64,000 bases of DNA from Glycine soja. Its lineage: Eukaryota > Streptophyta > Magnoliopsida > Fabales > Fabaceae. The DNA lies in assembly GCF_004193775.1 (NCBI RefSeq), contig NC_041003.1, forward strand, positions 21,948,790 through 22,012,789. The letters are read 5' to 3'. The position numbers and the translations under genes were made by a program. Under the pieces are notes generated by a model. It searched no databases. It was not told the origin of the DNA and saw only the letters and a program-made list of their open reading frames with translations. This document shows, piece by piece, positions 11,057-21,235 of this stretch; the first letter of the stretch is position 1; each line of letters starts with the position of its first letter.

Positions 11057-11069
11057 GTGGTATCAGAGC
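11057..11069 (+). other. Primer-binding site (initiator tRNA-Met)
   Basis: GTGGTATCAGAGC lies two bases after the LTR end CCAACA, the usual position and sequence for plant Copia elements. Confidence 0.85.
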
Positions 11070-11108
11070 AGGATTCTTGTATAAAGTTTAAAAACTTCAA
11101 GAGTAGAT

Positions 11109-11650
11109 ATGGCCTCATCCAACTTTCTATTTCCTGAGGAAATTCTTCAATAGGCTCTTATGTTCAATGGTGAGGGTTATCATTATTGGAAAACCCGAAT
11201 GCAGATCTTTAAAGAAGCCATAGATTTAAAGATATGGGAAGCCATTAAATTTGATTCCTTTATTCCTACAATGGAAGAAAGAAATGCAACTACATAAAAA
11301 AACTAGAGAAGAAAGAAGATGATGATGAAATAAGAAAGAAGAAGATTCCTCCTTAGCCCCAAAATGCTGAATGCGATCAATCTGCGCACATGAGATTCAA
11401 TTGTCCTATCTTCAAAAGAAGAATGAAAAATATGATAAGAGGAATTTCAAAGAGAAGAAAGAAAAGAAAGGATACATCACTTGAAAAGATAATGTCATAA
11501 ATTCTTCAAGTGATTCAGAGAATAAAATCATAAGTCTGGGTATCATGATGAAAGACTATGAAAACGGAGAAGAGCAAAGTCGATACATTGATAGCAATTT
11601 CTCCAAACACATGGCATGCATCAAAGTTTATTCATATTTCTCCCCAAGAT
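11109..11650 (+). pseudogene. Copia gag (DUF4219/UBN2 type), broken
   Basis: An ATG at 11109 opens MASSNFLFPEEILQ and then a stop. Past it, [19 protein letters not shown] and LKIWEAIKFDSFIP match the gag of the Copia element at 49468-57435 (start at 51419) almost residue for residue. After 11290 the sequence jumps to later gag parts: a charged stretch, then a degraded zinc-knuckle region near 11370-11410. Internal deletion and stops make it non-functional. Confidence 0.75.
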
Positions 11651-12400
11651 AAGTGGATATGTGATTTATGAAGACAACAAATAAAGGCCACATTTCTCCC
11701 CAAGAAAAGTGAATCTCAAGAAAAATGAATATGTGATTTATGGAGACAACAAAGGCCACTTGATCAACAAGCCCAACAAGTGATATCAAATGATACCACC
11801 AGGTCACTTGTCTTTAATTGATTAACTTTGACGCTTGTTCTCTAATTGAGTTTAGATTGTCCTTGATGATTGTGATTGAATTTGATTGATTGTATTTTTT
11901 TTATTGATGTCTTTGTTTTTTTCTTGATTGATATTCAATGTTTGTTAGTTTGATTGATTGATTATATTTTATATTTGATTAATTGTGTTTGATGATTATT
12001 TTTGATTGAGTTTTGATTGTCTTTAATAATTTTTTTTATTGTGTTTTGTTCATTGTTTTTTATTATGTATTTGATTGATTGTGTTTGATTGATATGTTAC
12101 TGTATTTGTTTTTGCTTGATTAATATTGAATGATTGTTTTAATGCCTTTTGATATCACTTGATTCTCATACATTGCAACAAGTGGTAACATTTTTTCTCC
12201 TCTCTATTCATGATTTGTTTTTTATGTTGACAAAGAGGGAGAGATAGATAAAATATATATGAAATCTTTATGAGACAACTTTTTATATATGAAAAATATG
12301 AAATCTTCAATTGTCTCATATAAGCAATCATTGCAAAACCATTGGGGAGTAAACTATATGCAAATAGATATTTTTTTCTTTGTTGTTGCTCTTAACCTAC
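11651..12400 (+). other. Decayed Copia internal DNA with TTGATTGA-rich tract
   Basis: Bases 11650-11780 contain a duplicated AAGTGAATATGTGATTTATG-like word that recalls a pol segment (YVIYGDNKG). Then 11810-12170 is a low-complexity tract of TTGATTGATTG and TGTTTGATTG words. No intact coding frame is present. Confidence 0.5.
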
Positions 12401-12404
12401 AGGT

Positions 12405-12640
12405 GGTTGTCATCATCAAAAAGGGGGAGAATGTAAATCATGAAGATTTTGATGATGTCAAAAATATCAAGCCTTGGATAATGGTTGTCATCATCAAAAA
12501 GGGGGAGAATGTAAATCATGCAAGTTTTGATGATGTCAAAAAGAATTTGCTTGACATAGGGGGAGAATGTGGATCATGCATTGCCTTGATGATGTTGCAA
12601 AGAAATCACTTGATTGTCATCATCAAAAACATGGGAGATC
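12405..12640 (+). repeat. Stacked Copia polypurine/LTR-start modules
   Basis: Two TTGTCATCATCAAAAAGGGG words (12408 and 12486), each followed by GAGAATGTAAATCATG and TTTTGATGATGTCAAAAA, are followed by the same 130-bp module as at 9893-10020. The plus-strand frame here (12289-12702) translates as repeated VVIIKKGENVNH and FDDVKK because of these repeats and is not a gene. Confidence 0.65.
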
Positions 12641-13243
12641 AACCACATATAAAGAGTGGGCGTACAACAGACGATTCTTGCACCGCTCCTTTCACATCTT
12701 AGGTCGAATGTGTCATATGCATCGGCCAAAACAACGATGACCAGACTTTCTTTGTTGTGATAATAAGCAAGAAAAGCGTCGATCGCTGCTAAATCCACTA
12801 GCTCGTCTACATTTGGAAAGAGTATGGTCCCAAACACCAACAGTGCTAATATGTCAATGAACGAGGTCCACTCTCCTTGATCTACCAAAGCTTCTGCCTT
12901 CTCCTCCAAGAGCTTCCTTGGTATCCTAGCCACCCCATTTCTATTTTGCTTTACTCGGTCTAACTCTTGTGCCGAGATCTTAACCACTTTTGTTACTCTT
13001 TCCATGGAAGGGTAGAATCCAGAAAAAAAGGTATGACTTCCTTCCTCCTAGCGGGCATCCCAAGATCCCTTTGAACTTTTCTATGGTTGGTACCAACTGA
13101 AAGTCCCCAAACGTGAAGCATCTGAGCGACTGGTCATAGTATTGAGCGAGGGATGTGATAGCTTCAACAGACACTTCTATCATGGCCAAATCCCAGATTT
13201 TCCTATATGCCTTGTTGAAGGCTTGACGTCGAACTTGATCCAT
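12600..13243 (-). pseudogene. Retrotransposon-associated plant mobile-domain-like ORF (DUF7745-like)
   Basis: The minus-strand frame starts at 13243 (MDQVRRQAFNKAYRKIWDLA), continues through DFQLVPTIEKFKGILGCPL, shifts frame near 13005, and continues with KISAQELDRVKQNRNG, EGEWTSFIDILALLVFG-like text and LYMWLISHVF near 12620. I recognise this as the gag-like or mobile-domain-like protein carried by some soybean LTR elements; the family name is from memory. The downstream part is lost at the Copia modules. One frameshift and truncation make it a relic. Confidence 0.55.
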
Positions 13244-14341
13244 CCACTGCCCTAGCTCTCACAAGTTGGCTAGTTCTAGGCTCTTGACTTTGACATGATA
13301 AAGCCTTTTTTTAAAGGAGGGCGCTTGGTTTGACCCCATGTTTGTGAGAATGAAAATTTTGATGACCAATACTTCAACATCCTATCATAGAGGAGGTATG
13401 ATGAATGCATCAGGGCATGTTTATGCTATGCATGATAAAATGTGTTTATCTATGGACACAAGAGCTCGAAAGACCATCTCTTCTTACCGAGAATGCATTG
13501 GGTATCATGGTTCGTTTGCAGTCATTACCATGGTGCCCAATGCATGCAATTAAGAAGGCGATGCAGACTTTTTGGCTTCCCGTGACAAAGACGATGAAAA
13601 CAAATGCAATGCATGAGTGATGACATGGCATGAGTATGTATGCATGCGAGTATGTGGTTGGTAGCACAAAGAGAACACACAAAATGAATGAGCATGATAA
13701 CGCAATGACTTAATGCCAAAATACCGTGTGTGAACATAATAACATGGTAAACACAGGAATGATGTACACAATCATGACGTCATAAACATATGCATGGACA
13801 AATCAAGGAAACAAAACGTAGTGTGTTTGTTTCGTGTCCCTAAATTAGGAACCTAATGGAAAGGGTTAAAGGTTTGCTATTTAGTGAAAACTCTCAAAGG
13901 TGGTCGTACTTAACTTTCAAAGGTTTCTAGAGATATCATCCTCTCTGATATCAAACATTGTGGCGGTAGGGACTACCAACTACAACGTATCATCAAAAAA
14001 GGAAAACTCTAGATGAGACTTCACTGTTATCAAGCAAGTCGGAGACCCAGCATGACCATAGATCGACCTCCACTTTCTATGTCGCACACAGACCCGGCTA
14101 TAGGGCCTAATAAAACTCACTGTGTATGCAAAGGTGTAGGTGCCATGTGTGCATAGAACAAACAAATATTTCTAATTATGCATGTAATAGGTAGACAACC
14201 ACACACCAAACACAAAAGCATAGAAAAAGAGTTACACAAGTATGGACAAAACAAGAACATGAAAGAGAATAGGGAAACTAAATAAAGAAAAGGTCATGAT
14301 AAACATTGCACAATGATTAAATGGCTTAACTCTCTAACAAA
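13244..14341 (-). other. Leader region of the DUF7745-carrying element
   Basis: The stretch between the primer-binding site (14345-14362) and the ORF start holds a pyrimidine/purine patchwork with many ATGCATG words (13380-13800). Several overlapping short frames occur in both directions, with no domain in any. It is read as an untranslated leader. Confidence 0.5.
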
Positions 14342-14344
14342 GAG

Positions 14345-14362
14345 TCCTCAGTGGAGTCGCCA
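14345..14362 (-). other. Primer-binding site (TGGCGACTCCACT type)
   Basis: The minus strand reads TGGCGACTCCACTGAGGA, the site used by Ogre/Tat-like gypsy elements of legumes (tRNA-Arg type, from memory). The LTR therefore lies to the right. Confidence 0.65.
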
Positions 14363-14640
14363 ACTATCGCAACCTACCATTCAGTGGGAAGGTGAGGCGA
14401 AATAAAAAATGCGGCTTCCAAAAAAGGAGAACGCGCGAGAGTCGCCACCAATATATATTCGAGGAAAACGTTAGGAAAAACCAAAAAGGGGTCTACAAAT
14501 TTCAAAGAAAAGGGTTTGGGAGTTGTTTACGCCTGGGGAAGGTATTAGCACCCCACGTGTCCGTCACAAGGGACGACAACCTTTAATCGAGTGTCCAAAA
14601 ATGTGACTTCAATATTATTTATTTTCCCTTTTTATGTTTC
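14363..14640 (-). mobile_element. LTR 3' fragment of the TGTCATACCC gypsy family
   Basis: The words GAGAGTCGCCACCAA, AAAACGTTAGGAAAAACCAA, GGGAGTTGTTTACGC and TATTAGCACCCCACG followed by GACGACAACCTTTAATCGAG recur in the same order at 30410-30620 and partly at 29210-29350. The LTR is cut at the GGGGTCGACAA word, where another element begins. Confidence 0.7.
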
Positions 14641-16031
14641 TTTATTTTTGGGGGTCGACAAAGATGTAGTCGGGTCCTCTAGCATCTCTAGAAGAGGAGT
14701 GGAGGGGTCTACTGCAGGCTGAGGTGAGGGTATATCCTCCCTTTGTGCAGAAGGCTCTGAAGTAGCCTCAAGGGATCGCTCAGGTGTGGCAGCAACTACC
14801 TGTCTCACCTGTGTCTCCTCTGCCTCTTCTCTCATAACAAATGGCTCTGGGATGGTAGCCTCAGATGACTCATCCTCCACACCTGTTGAGGTACCTAGGC
14901 TGTGGGACCTTCATCTTCCCTGTGAAGAGAAGGTTGGGTCCCGGGCTAGGCTACCATCTCAGTGAACTACTCCACTGAAGGAATAGATCCTGGAGGTGCC
15001 ACCACCTGTAAACTTTGTAGTAAAATGATCTATCCCTGATGAATGCTCTGAAGCATAGCTTCAAAGCACTGAGAATCTGTCTGACTTGGGATAGAAGGGG
15101 CTGCTGAAGTGGATGCTGGAGTAGGAGCTACTGAAGTTGAAGGAAGCTCAGCTGGCCTTGCCCTCGCCCTCCTAGCCCCTCGAATAGAAATTGTTAGATC
15201 CTCGGGGTTCCAACAGTTCTTCTTGATGTAGGCCAAGTTAATGACCGGGCTCGAGCGCTCAAAAGTGAGGCTATCAGAGACAATTCCTCTGGCTCTACAT
15301 AATGCGGTTATTAGAGCAGGGAACCCAAGTCTAGAAGTGTTAGACTGGGCTATAGAGGTCATCTGGCCAGAGATCAGGGCTCTTATGTTCATATCCAAGC
15401 AAGAGACTAGGCCAAATATCAGCCTAGCTCTATCCACTGTCAAGTCAGAAGTGTGTGATGTGGGGGCCAAGTTGGAGTATGAGAGGACACTCCACACTTG
15501 AGCTAGTGTAGTCAGTTCCTTCCTGAGAATCTTCCCAGGATGGCCCTCTAAGTTCAAGATGAACCCTTGGCTAGGTATGCATAAGGCAGCTTCTATCTCT
15601 CTATAGTCTGTAGGCAACCTGCAGTATCTGGAGTGAGCGGCTAAGGTCTCCCCCTCAGCTAATACCACAGGTGTCTCCAAGAATGTGTTGAGACTGTCAG
15701 CATCAATCTTCACCAAATGACCTCTGACTCTAGACTACTTTGGTGGATGATCCTCAGAACTGTATAAATTTGCATAGAATTCTTTCACCAAAGCTAGGTC
15801 TATGCTCTCATCGACTAAATTGGTGAGGTATTTATGGAAATTACGCCTCTCCAATTCAGCCTTAAACTCATCTAGCTCATAATGATATATCTCTACTTTC
15901 CTCTCTGGTAAAATGTTTCTCCCTAGAACATTATCTGCGTATCTGGTCCAAGCATCTAAGGAAGAGAATCTCCTTGTGTTATACTGCACTGTGGGTCTTG
16001 AACCAATACTCTTTCTCTTTCTAAAAGCCAT
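14632..16031 (-). pseudogene. Putative plant transposon protein (PF20167-like gag)
   Basis: The frame starts at 16031 (MAFRKRKSIGSRPTVQYNTR) and runs 98 codons to a single TAG at 15735, then continues in the same frame for more than 228 codons to 15030. Recognisable parts are DAWTRYADNVLGRNILPERK, EFYANLYSS, the YCRLPTDYREIEAALCIPSQ block, and a Pro/Ser/Ala-rich C-tail. A further acidic Pro/Glu-rich frame (14880-14632) continues the tail. The set matches the plant family named 'putative plant transposon protein' (from memory), usually the gag-like ORF of non-autonomous LTR elements. One stop in otherwise open sequence suggests recent inactivation or none. Confidence 0.6.
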
Positions 16032-16079
16032 CTGTAGACAAAGGAATCAAACATATCAGGACTCAATTTATTAAAAATC

Positions 16080-16595
16080 AAAACTGAAAAAGACACCGGC
16101 CACTTAGCGAGACATGGTCCGCTTAGCTGACCTTTGCAAAAAAAAACACTACCGCTTACCGACATGTGGAGCCGCTTAGCGGAAGTTGCAGAAATTCAGC
16201 TTCTGCAGAATTGGCTTAGCTGGACAGTGCCTGCTAAGCTGAACATCTGCCACAAGGATATGCGCTAAGCTCCTTAAAGGCTGCGCTTAGCGGCACCAAC
16301 TCTTCAAAAATTTCACGAAGTATTGGGAGCTTAGCGAGTGAAGCTCGCTTAGCTCAGCGGATGCTGCAACAAATCACGCTTGGCCCAGGAAAGCTTGGCT
16401 TAGCGCGCGGCTATCAACAAAAAATTTAGATCGAATTGAAGTTGGCTTAGCTCATCCTTGGCCAGCTTGGCGGACCAAATCAGCCTCAGATCCAAGGGTT
16501 GGGGGCTAAGCGCTTGAGACTCTCGACTTAGCGCATGACCAAAGATGCGCTTAGCACAAAGCTGCCGCTTAGCGAAAGGGCTATTTTTCATTAAA
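16080..16595. repeat. Scattered GCTTAGC / GCTAAGC words
   Basis: About twenty GCTTAG, CTTAGCG or GCTAAGC words occur in 500 bases, often as near-palindromes such as CGCTTAGCGG or AGCGCTTGAG. The same word cluster is found at 20405-20640 and 20875-20950 within the gypsy LTR to the right, so this belongs to that LTR family. Confidence 0.7.
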
Positions 16596-16917
16596 TGTTT
16601 TATAAGTTATTTTCCAGTCCCTTCCTCAACAAATTGAAACCATTATATCTAACATTCAAAGATAGGCTGATATACTCCTATGTACAAATTATGCAGCAAG
16701 TTCCCAATGATCTAATGCATGAAAACAAAAATTACAGAAATTAAAACTGGGTTGCCTCCTAGGAAGCACTTCTTTAACGTCATTAGCTTGACGCTTTTAC
16801 CTCACTGGGTGATCTTATGTTTTGGTTCTTACTTTCAGAACCTCTTGACCTCCTTCCATTACTTGTAAGCAGACATTGTTTTCTGGAGCAGGCTTGTCTT
16901 CAACAAACAAATCAAAA

Positions 16918-17829
16918 TCATGAATGGCCGGGTAATGGAGCGGTCAACATGAATAGCCTTCCCAATATTACAGGGATGTCAGTATCTTCAGAGATATCCA
17001 TTACCACAAAGTCTGCCGAGAAGATAAAATGTTTTACTCTGACCAACACATCTTCAATTACTCCATATGGCCGGGTAATGGAGCGGTCAACTAATTGTAA
17101 AGTCATTCGAGTGGGCATTATTTCCAACTCTCCCAATCTTTTGGACATGGAGAGTGGCATCAAATTGATACTGCCTCCCAGGTCAATAAGAGTTTTTCCC
17201 ACATTGACTTCTCCAATTGAACAAGGAATAGTTACACTCCCAGGATCTTTATGCTTTGGTGGAAGGATCTTTTGGATCACAGCACTACAATTTCCTTCCA
17301 CTATGATGTTTTCCTGATGAATATATTTATGCTTCCTTGTTAACATATCTTTCAAGAATTTAGAGTAGAGTGGCATCTGCTGCAAAGCTTCTCCGAAGGG
17401 CATGGTTATTTCCATTTTCCTGAAAATATCTAAAAATCTTGCCAGATGACGATCTTTTTCCTTCTTGGAAGGTACCACAAGATATGGTACTTCCACTCCT
17501 TCATCCACAACTTTTTCACTTCTACTCTTCTTTGCATTCTTATTATTTTTTTCTTCTTTTTCATTTTTTTCATTTTCTATTTCTTTTTCTACTTCTTTTT
17601 CTTTTTCTTTTTCTTGGTCCTTCAATTCTTTATTCTTTACCATTATTTGTTCCTCTTTTTCTTGATTACTTTCACCTCTCACCTCATTTTTCTTGCCATT
17701 AGTACCTTTCTTGTCAGCAGTTTTCTTCTTATGCACAACACAATCCTCATCCTCAGCCTCCATAAACCTTTTACTCCTTATCATCATAGCTTTACATTCC
17801 TCCTTGGGATTCTGTTCTGTATTTGCCAC
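16918..17829 (-). pseudogene. Gypsy retropepsin region with Lys/Glu-rich linker
   Basis: A 303-codon open frame. The N-terminal third is a Lys/Glu-rich linker (17500-17750), which explains the phenylalanine-rich shadow frames on the plus strand. Then comes the protease domain: FGEALQQMPLYSKFLKDML near 17370, then TLIDLGGSINLMPLSMSKRL near 17170, where DLG stands in for the aspartic DTG/DSG site as is usual in this plant lineage, and IPVILGRLFMLTA near 16960. Flanking gag is frameshifted, so the whole polyprotein is broken. Confidence 0.75.
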
Positions 17830-18072
17830 AAAATTGTTGGATGACTTGTCAGCTATCTACTTGGCCAGTTGTCCCACCTAGACCTCAAGGTTCTTCAGTG
17901 CTGACTCAGTGCTTTTATGATTTGACATTGTTACCTGCATAAACTGAGTCAAGGTCTCCTCCGACGTAGTAGTCCTCTGGAATAGGTTAGGTCCTTGTTG
18001 GATTGGCCTATTTGAAGGCCCACTCTGGTCTTTGTTGAACTGGTTGCCAGGGTGTGTCCTCCACTGTCCTTG

Positions 18073-19054
18073 TTAATTATAGGGACCCTGTTGGAAGCCT
18101 AAAAATCCTCCTTGAGTATACCCTTGTCGCTGTTGATTTCCCATATAATGAATTTCTTGAGTGTTTTCTTCAGTGGGAATACATTGGCCTGTTTCATGAG
18201 CCTCACCATAGATGGCACAACCTGTAACCTGCAAAACAAAAGAGTGCGTAGGTTGACCCATATACAACTTAGTTGGCAGCTTACCTAGTGTTTCTATTAA
18301 AATCCCAAGTTGCTTAGAAAGCAACTTGTTCTGTGCCAATAAAGCATCATGTGATGATAGCTCTAACAAGCTTTTCTTCGTGGGTTGATGGGTTCTGTCA
18401 TCGTAGAATGGCATGATCACTGGCTGACATGTTCTCAATTAGCTCAGTTGCTTCTTCCGGGGTCTTCAGTTTTATCTTTCCCACTGTAGAAGCATCTAAC
18501 AGTTGCTTGGTTTGTGGTCCCCGCCCATCTATAAACATATTCAATTGGATTGGCTCAGAAAACCCATGAGTGGGAGTTCTTCTCAACAAGCCTTTGAACC
18601 TCTCCAATGCTTCACTCAGAGATTCATCAGGAAACTGATGAAATACAGAGATTGCAGCTTTCCCTTCCGCAGTCTTGGACTCTAGGAAGTATTTCTTTAG
18701 GAACTTTTCAACAACTTCTTCCTAGGTTTTCAGACTGTTACCTTTGAATGAGTGGAGCCACCTCTTGGCTTCTCCTGCCAATGAGAATGAGAAAAGGCTG
18801 AGCCTAATAGCTTCGTTTGGTACACCGACAATCTTATCAGTGTTGCATATTTCAATGAATGATGCCAAGTGTGCATAGAGGTCTTCATTAGGTAATCCTT
18901 GAAATAAGTTCCCCTGTATTAAATGAATTAAGAAATGTGTGTAGTTGATGTTGTTAGCTTGCACTTCAGGACATGCAATGCTGGTGAAAAATTATGGTGT
19001 TGAACTACTTGAGTAATCTTCAAGGGTAATCCTCTGGTCATGCTCTTCTGCCAT
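18073..19054 (-). pseudogene. Gypsy gag, multiply frameshifted
   Basis: Gag starts at an ATG at 19054 (MAEEHDQRITLEDYSSSS). The gag core LFSFSLAGEAKRWLHSFKGN lies near 18730-18800 and GKIKLKTPEEATELIENM near 18430-18490. A Gln/Gly-rich C-terminus (QRQGYTQGGFLGFQQGPYN) ends near 18073. At least three frame changes or stops are needed to read through. Confidence 0.75.
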
Positions 19055-19410
19055 GGTAATGACTTCAGGTAATTGAGTTTCGGATTCCCTTGATGATGGT
19101 AAATCAGGTGATAATAAGTCAGAGAAATGAGTCTCCTCCTCAAGTATGGATGCAACTGTTCTAACTTGCAGAAGTTTCCTTCTCCTCTTGGCCTTGTTCC
19201 TTCCTGATGTAGCTTCAATTTCTAAGTCCAGAGGAACTAAATTGCTTATGGGAGATCTATGCATATACAATACTAACAGAACAACGGTTATCCAGTTAAA
19301 CAAGAAAAGAAACATAGGGATTAGAAACAAATATTCACAAAAACAATCAAAGAATAACAAATAAAGAACAGACACCTAAAAACGAGCTAACTTCCCAAAT
19401 AAAAAGAAGA

Positions 19411-19430
19411 TCCCCGGCAACGATGCCAAA
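19411..19430 (-). other. Primer-binding site (TTTGGCATCGTTGCCGGGGA)
   Basis: On the minus strand the LTR end GAACA is followed by AGTT and TTTGGCATCGTTGCCGGGGA, the site of a widespread plant gypsy group. It fixes the LTR boundary at 19435. Confidence 0.75.
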
Positions 19431-19434
19431 AACT

Positions 19435-20848
19435 TGTTCGTTTCAGGCAAGTCCACCGGATCACACAAGTAGTATAAAACGGTAAGAACCGAGTATCAAA
19501 CTCTCGGGGAACTTGTGTTATTTGGTAAGCTATTTTAGCAAATAGGTGTCTGGTGTGTAAAGATAAGTGTGAATATGAATAGGTGTGTAAACTATATGTG
19601 CAAAAAGGAAAATCATGCGAGAGAAATGATGTGTAAAAACAAGTAGAAAACACGTTGGCCTTCATAATAGGTGCCTGATGCTAAAAAGATATTCTCTATC
19701 TAACAATGCTCATGTGTTCCTATGGTGTCTCCTGAGATACTAAACCCCGATTCATCATGATAGTTTAGCCTAATCCTGATCAAGCATCGTCCGTAGATTC
19801 CTCTTGTTGGACTAAACTCAACCAGGACTGCATTAAGACACACATACACAACTAAATTATCGCACCCCGATTCCTCGTGATAGTATGACAACTTAGCCCT
19901 GTACTATCAAGGACTTTAGAATCAAACCAGTTTCCATTGTTGAATGACCCTAACAAAGCATGCATCTACGTAATCAAGGTAAAAGCATACTAGAGTGAAA
20001 AGAAGATAGCATAGACAACACACAAAACATCATTAAATAGTTAGAAATATATTTACATCAGGTACCTACAGGGAAGATCCAACAAAGGATTTAGCTTTCC
20101 ATAACCAGGAAGCCTTCTTTACAACAAAGAGAAGAACAAGATGAAAGATTGCAAAAATACAAGTGGTGAGGATGTCTCCTTCACCTCTAGGATCTCACAA
20201 TCACTAACAAACTCATCTCAAGCTCTTAAACCGGCTCCTGCTTCAAGCTCTAGTCTCTGCAGATCTTCACACAACAAAATCTCTCAAAACTCTCTAGAAC
20301 TTGGAACTTTCTCTCTCTAGAATCTCTATACATGCAAAGCTCTGAATCCCAGCCCAAACTCCCTTCACAAAATCTGATTTCTGGCTTAAATAGGTTGCCT
20401 TGCTCGTGCTCATGCGCTTAGCACAATTATGGACCGCTTAGCGCACATTAGTGAATTTTGGCTTAGCACATGCCTTTCTCGCTTAGCGGATGGACTGAAG
20501 CGGTGTGCTTAGTGAGATGAAACAGTGCGCTTTGCGAACCTGTGCAACTCATCTTCTTCGAGAGTCTTCCTTGCACTTAGCCCATGAGTGTTGCGCTTAG
20601 CGGATGCTCGCTAAGCCAGTAGATTGGCGTAGCGAGAAGGTGAAAAACAACACTTTTCAAAGCTTGCCTAATTAACCTAAAATTGAGAGAAAATGATTAT
20701 TAAACACACAAAATGGAAGTACTAAGTATTTATTACCTATACTTAACATAAAATACTTAAACACTACAAAATAACCATAAATTGGAAGAGTTTGATACTA
20801 TTTACACAAGTTATATACACAAAAGTTAGTCATATTCACCGACTAACA
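19435..20848 (-). mobile_element. Gypsy LTR (TGTTAGTCGG...GAACA), about 1.41 kb
   Basis: Read on the minus strand the LTR starts TGTTAGTCGGTGAATATGAC at 20848 and ends CTGAAACGAACA at 19435. It contains the GCTTAGC word cluster at 20405-20640 and duplicated words near 19730 and 19865 (CCCGATTCATCATGATAGT and CCCGATTCCTCGTGATAGT). Confidence 0.7.
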
Positions 20849-20856
20849 ACATGCAT

Positions 20857-21162
20857 AGCTCATCCTTCTTCCAGATTCTTCCTCGCGCTTAGCCGAGGAA
20901 TGTTGCGCTCAGCGGATGGCTCGCTAAGCCAGCAGATTGGCTTAGCGAGCATGCTAAAAGTTGTACTTCACAAACTTGCCTAATTAACCTGAAATTGAGA
21001 GAAAATGATTATTAAACACACAAAACAGAATTACTAAGTATTTATTACCTATCTTTAACTAAAAACACTTATAACACTACAAAATAACCATAAATTAGAG
21101 GAGTTTCATACAATTTACACAAGTCTTATACACAAAAATTAGTCGTATTCACCGACTAAAAA
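20857..21162 (-). repeat. Second, truncated copy of the same LTR start in tandem
   Basis: The stretch from CTCATCCTTCTTCCAG at 20859 to CACCGACTAAAAA at 21162 repeats 20547-20848 in order and orientation, with a period near 312 bp. It is the first ~300 bp of another LTR copy joined head to tail. Confidence 0.75.
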
Positions 21163-21235
21163 CGTCGAACAGCTCAATTCGGCTAGCGAGAATCAAAATA
21201 TCCATGAATGATAGTCCCCAGACCAAATTAGGGTC
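21163..21235 (-). mobile_element. 73-bp LTR-start fragment of the TGTCATACCC family
   Basis: AGCTCAATTCGGCTAGCGAG and AATCAAAATATCCATGAATG followed by ATAGTCCCC recur at 30298-30345, the 5' end of the LTR in minus orientation. Here it is cut off and joined to gypsy protease sequence at 21236. Confidence 0.65.

Larger units (their letters stand above)
16640..20848 (-). mobile_element. Ty3/gypsy element: LTR, PBS, gag and protease only
   Basis: In minus orientation: LTR 20848-19435, primer-binding site 19430-19411, gag from 19054, and protease to 16918. The spacer at 16640-16830 includes the word CTGGGTTGCCTCCTAGGAAG, which I know as a common motif after the protease in this group. No RT, RNase H or integrase follows; the next sequence is the PF20167-like ORF. 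The element is therefore non-autonomous or truncated. Confidence 0.75.

Noticed and set aside
12289..12702. 137-codon plus-strand frame with repeated KKGENVNH
   Set aside because: It translates stacked polypurine/LTR-start modules; the repeats are explained by DNA duplication.
13338..13771. Cluster of five overlapping frames on both strands
   Set aside because: They come from ATGCATG-rich leader sequence of an LTR element, with no domain and mutual overlap.
14632..16031. Possible host gene because of the long open frame
   Set aside because: The protein matches a transposon-linked plant family as I remember it, is flanked by LTR pieces, and has an in-frame stop.
17439..17844. Three phenylalanine-rich plus-strand frames that look like membrane proteins
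   Set aside because: They are antisense shadows of the Lys/Glu-rich linker of the gypsy gag-protease frame on the minus strand.
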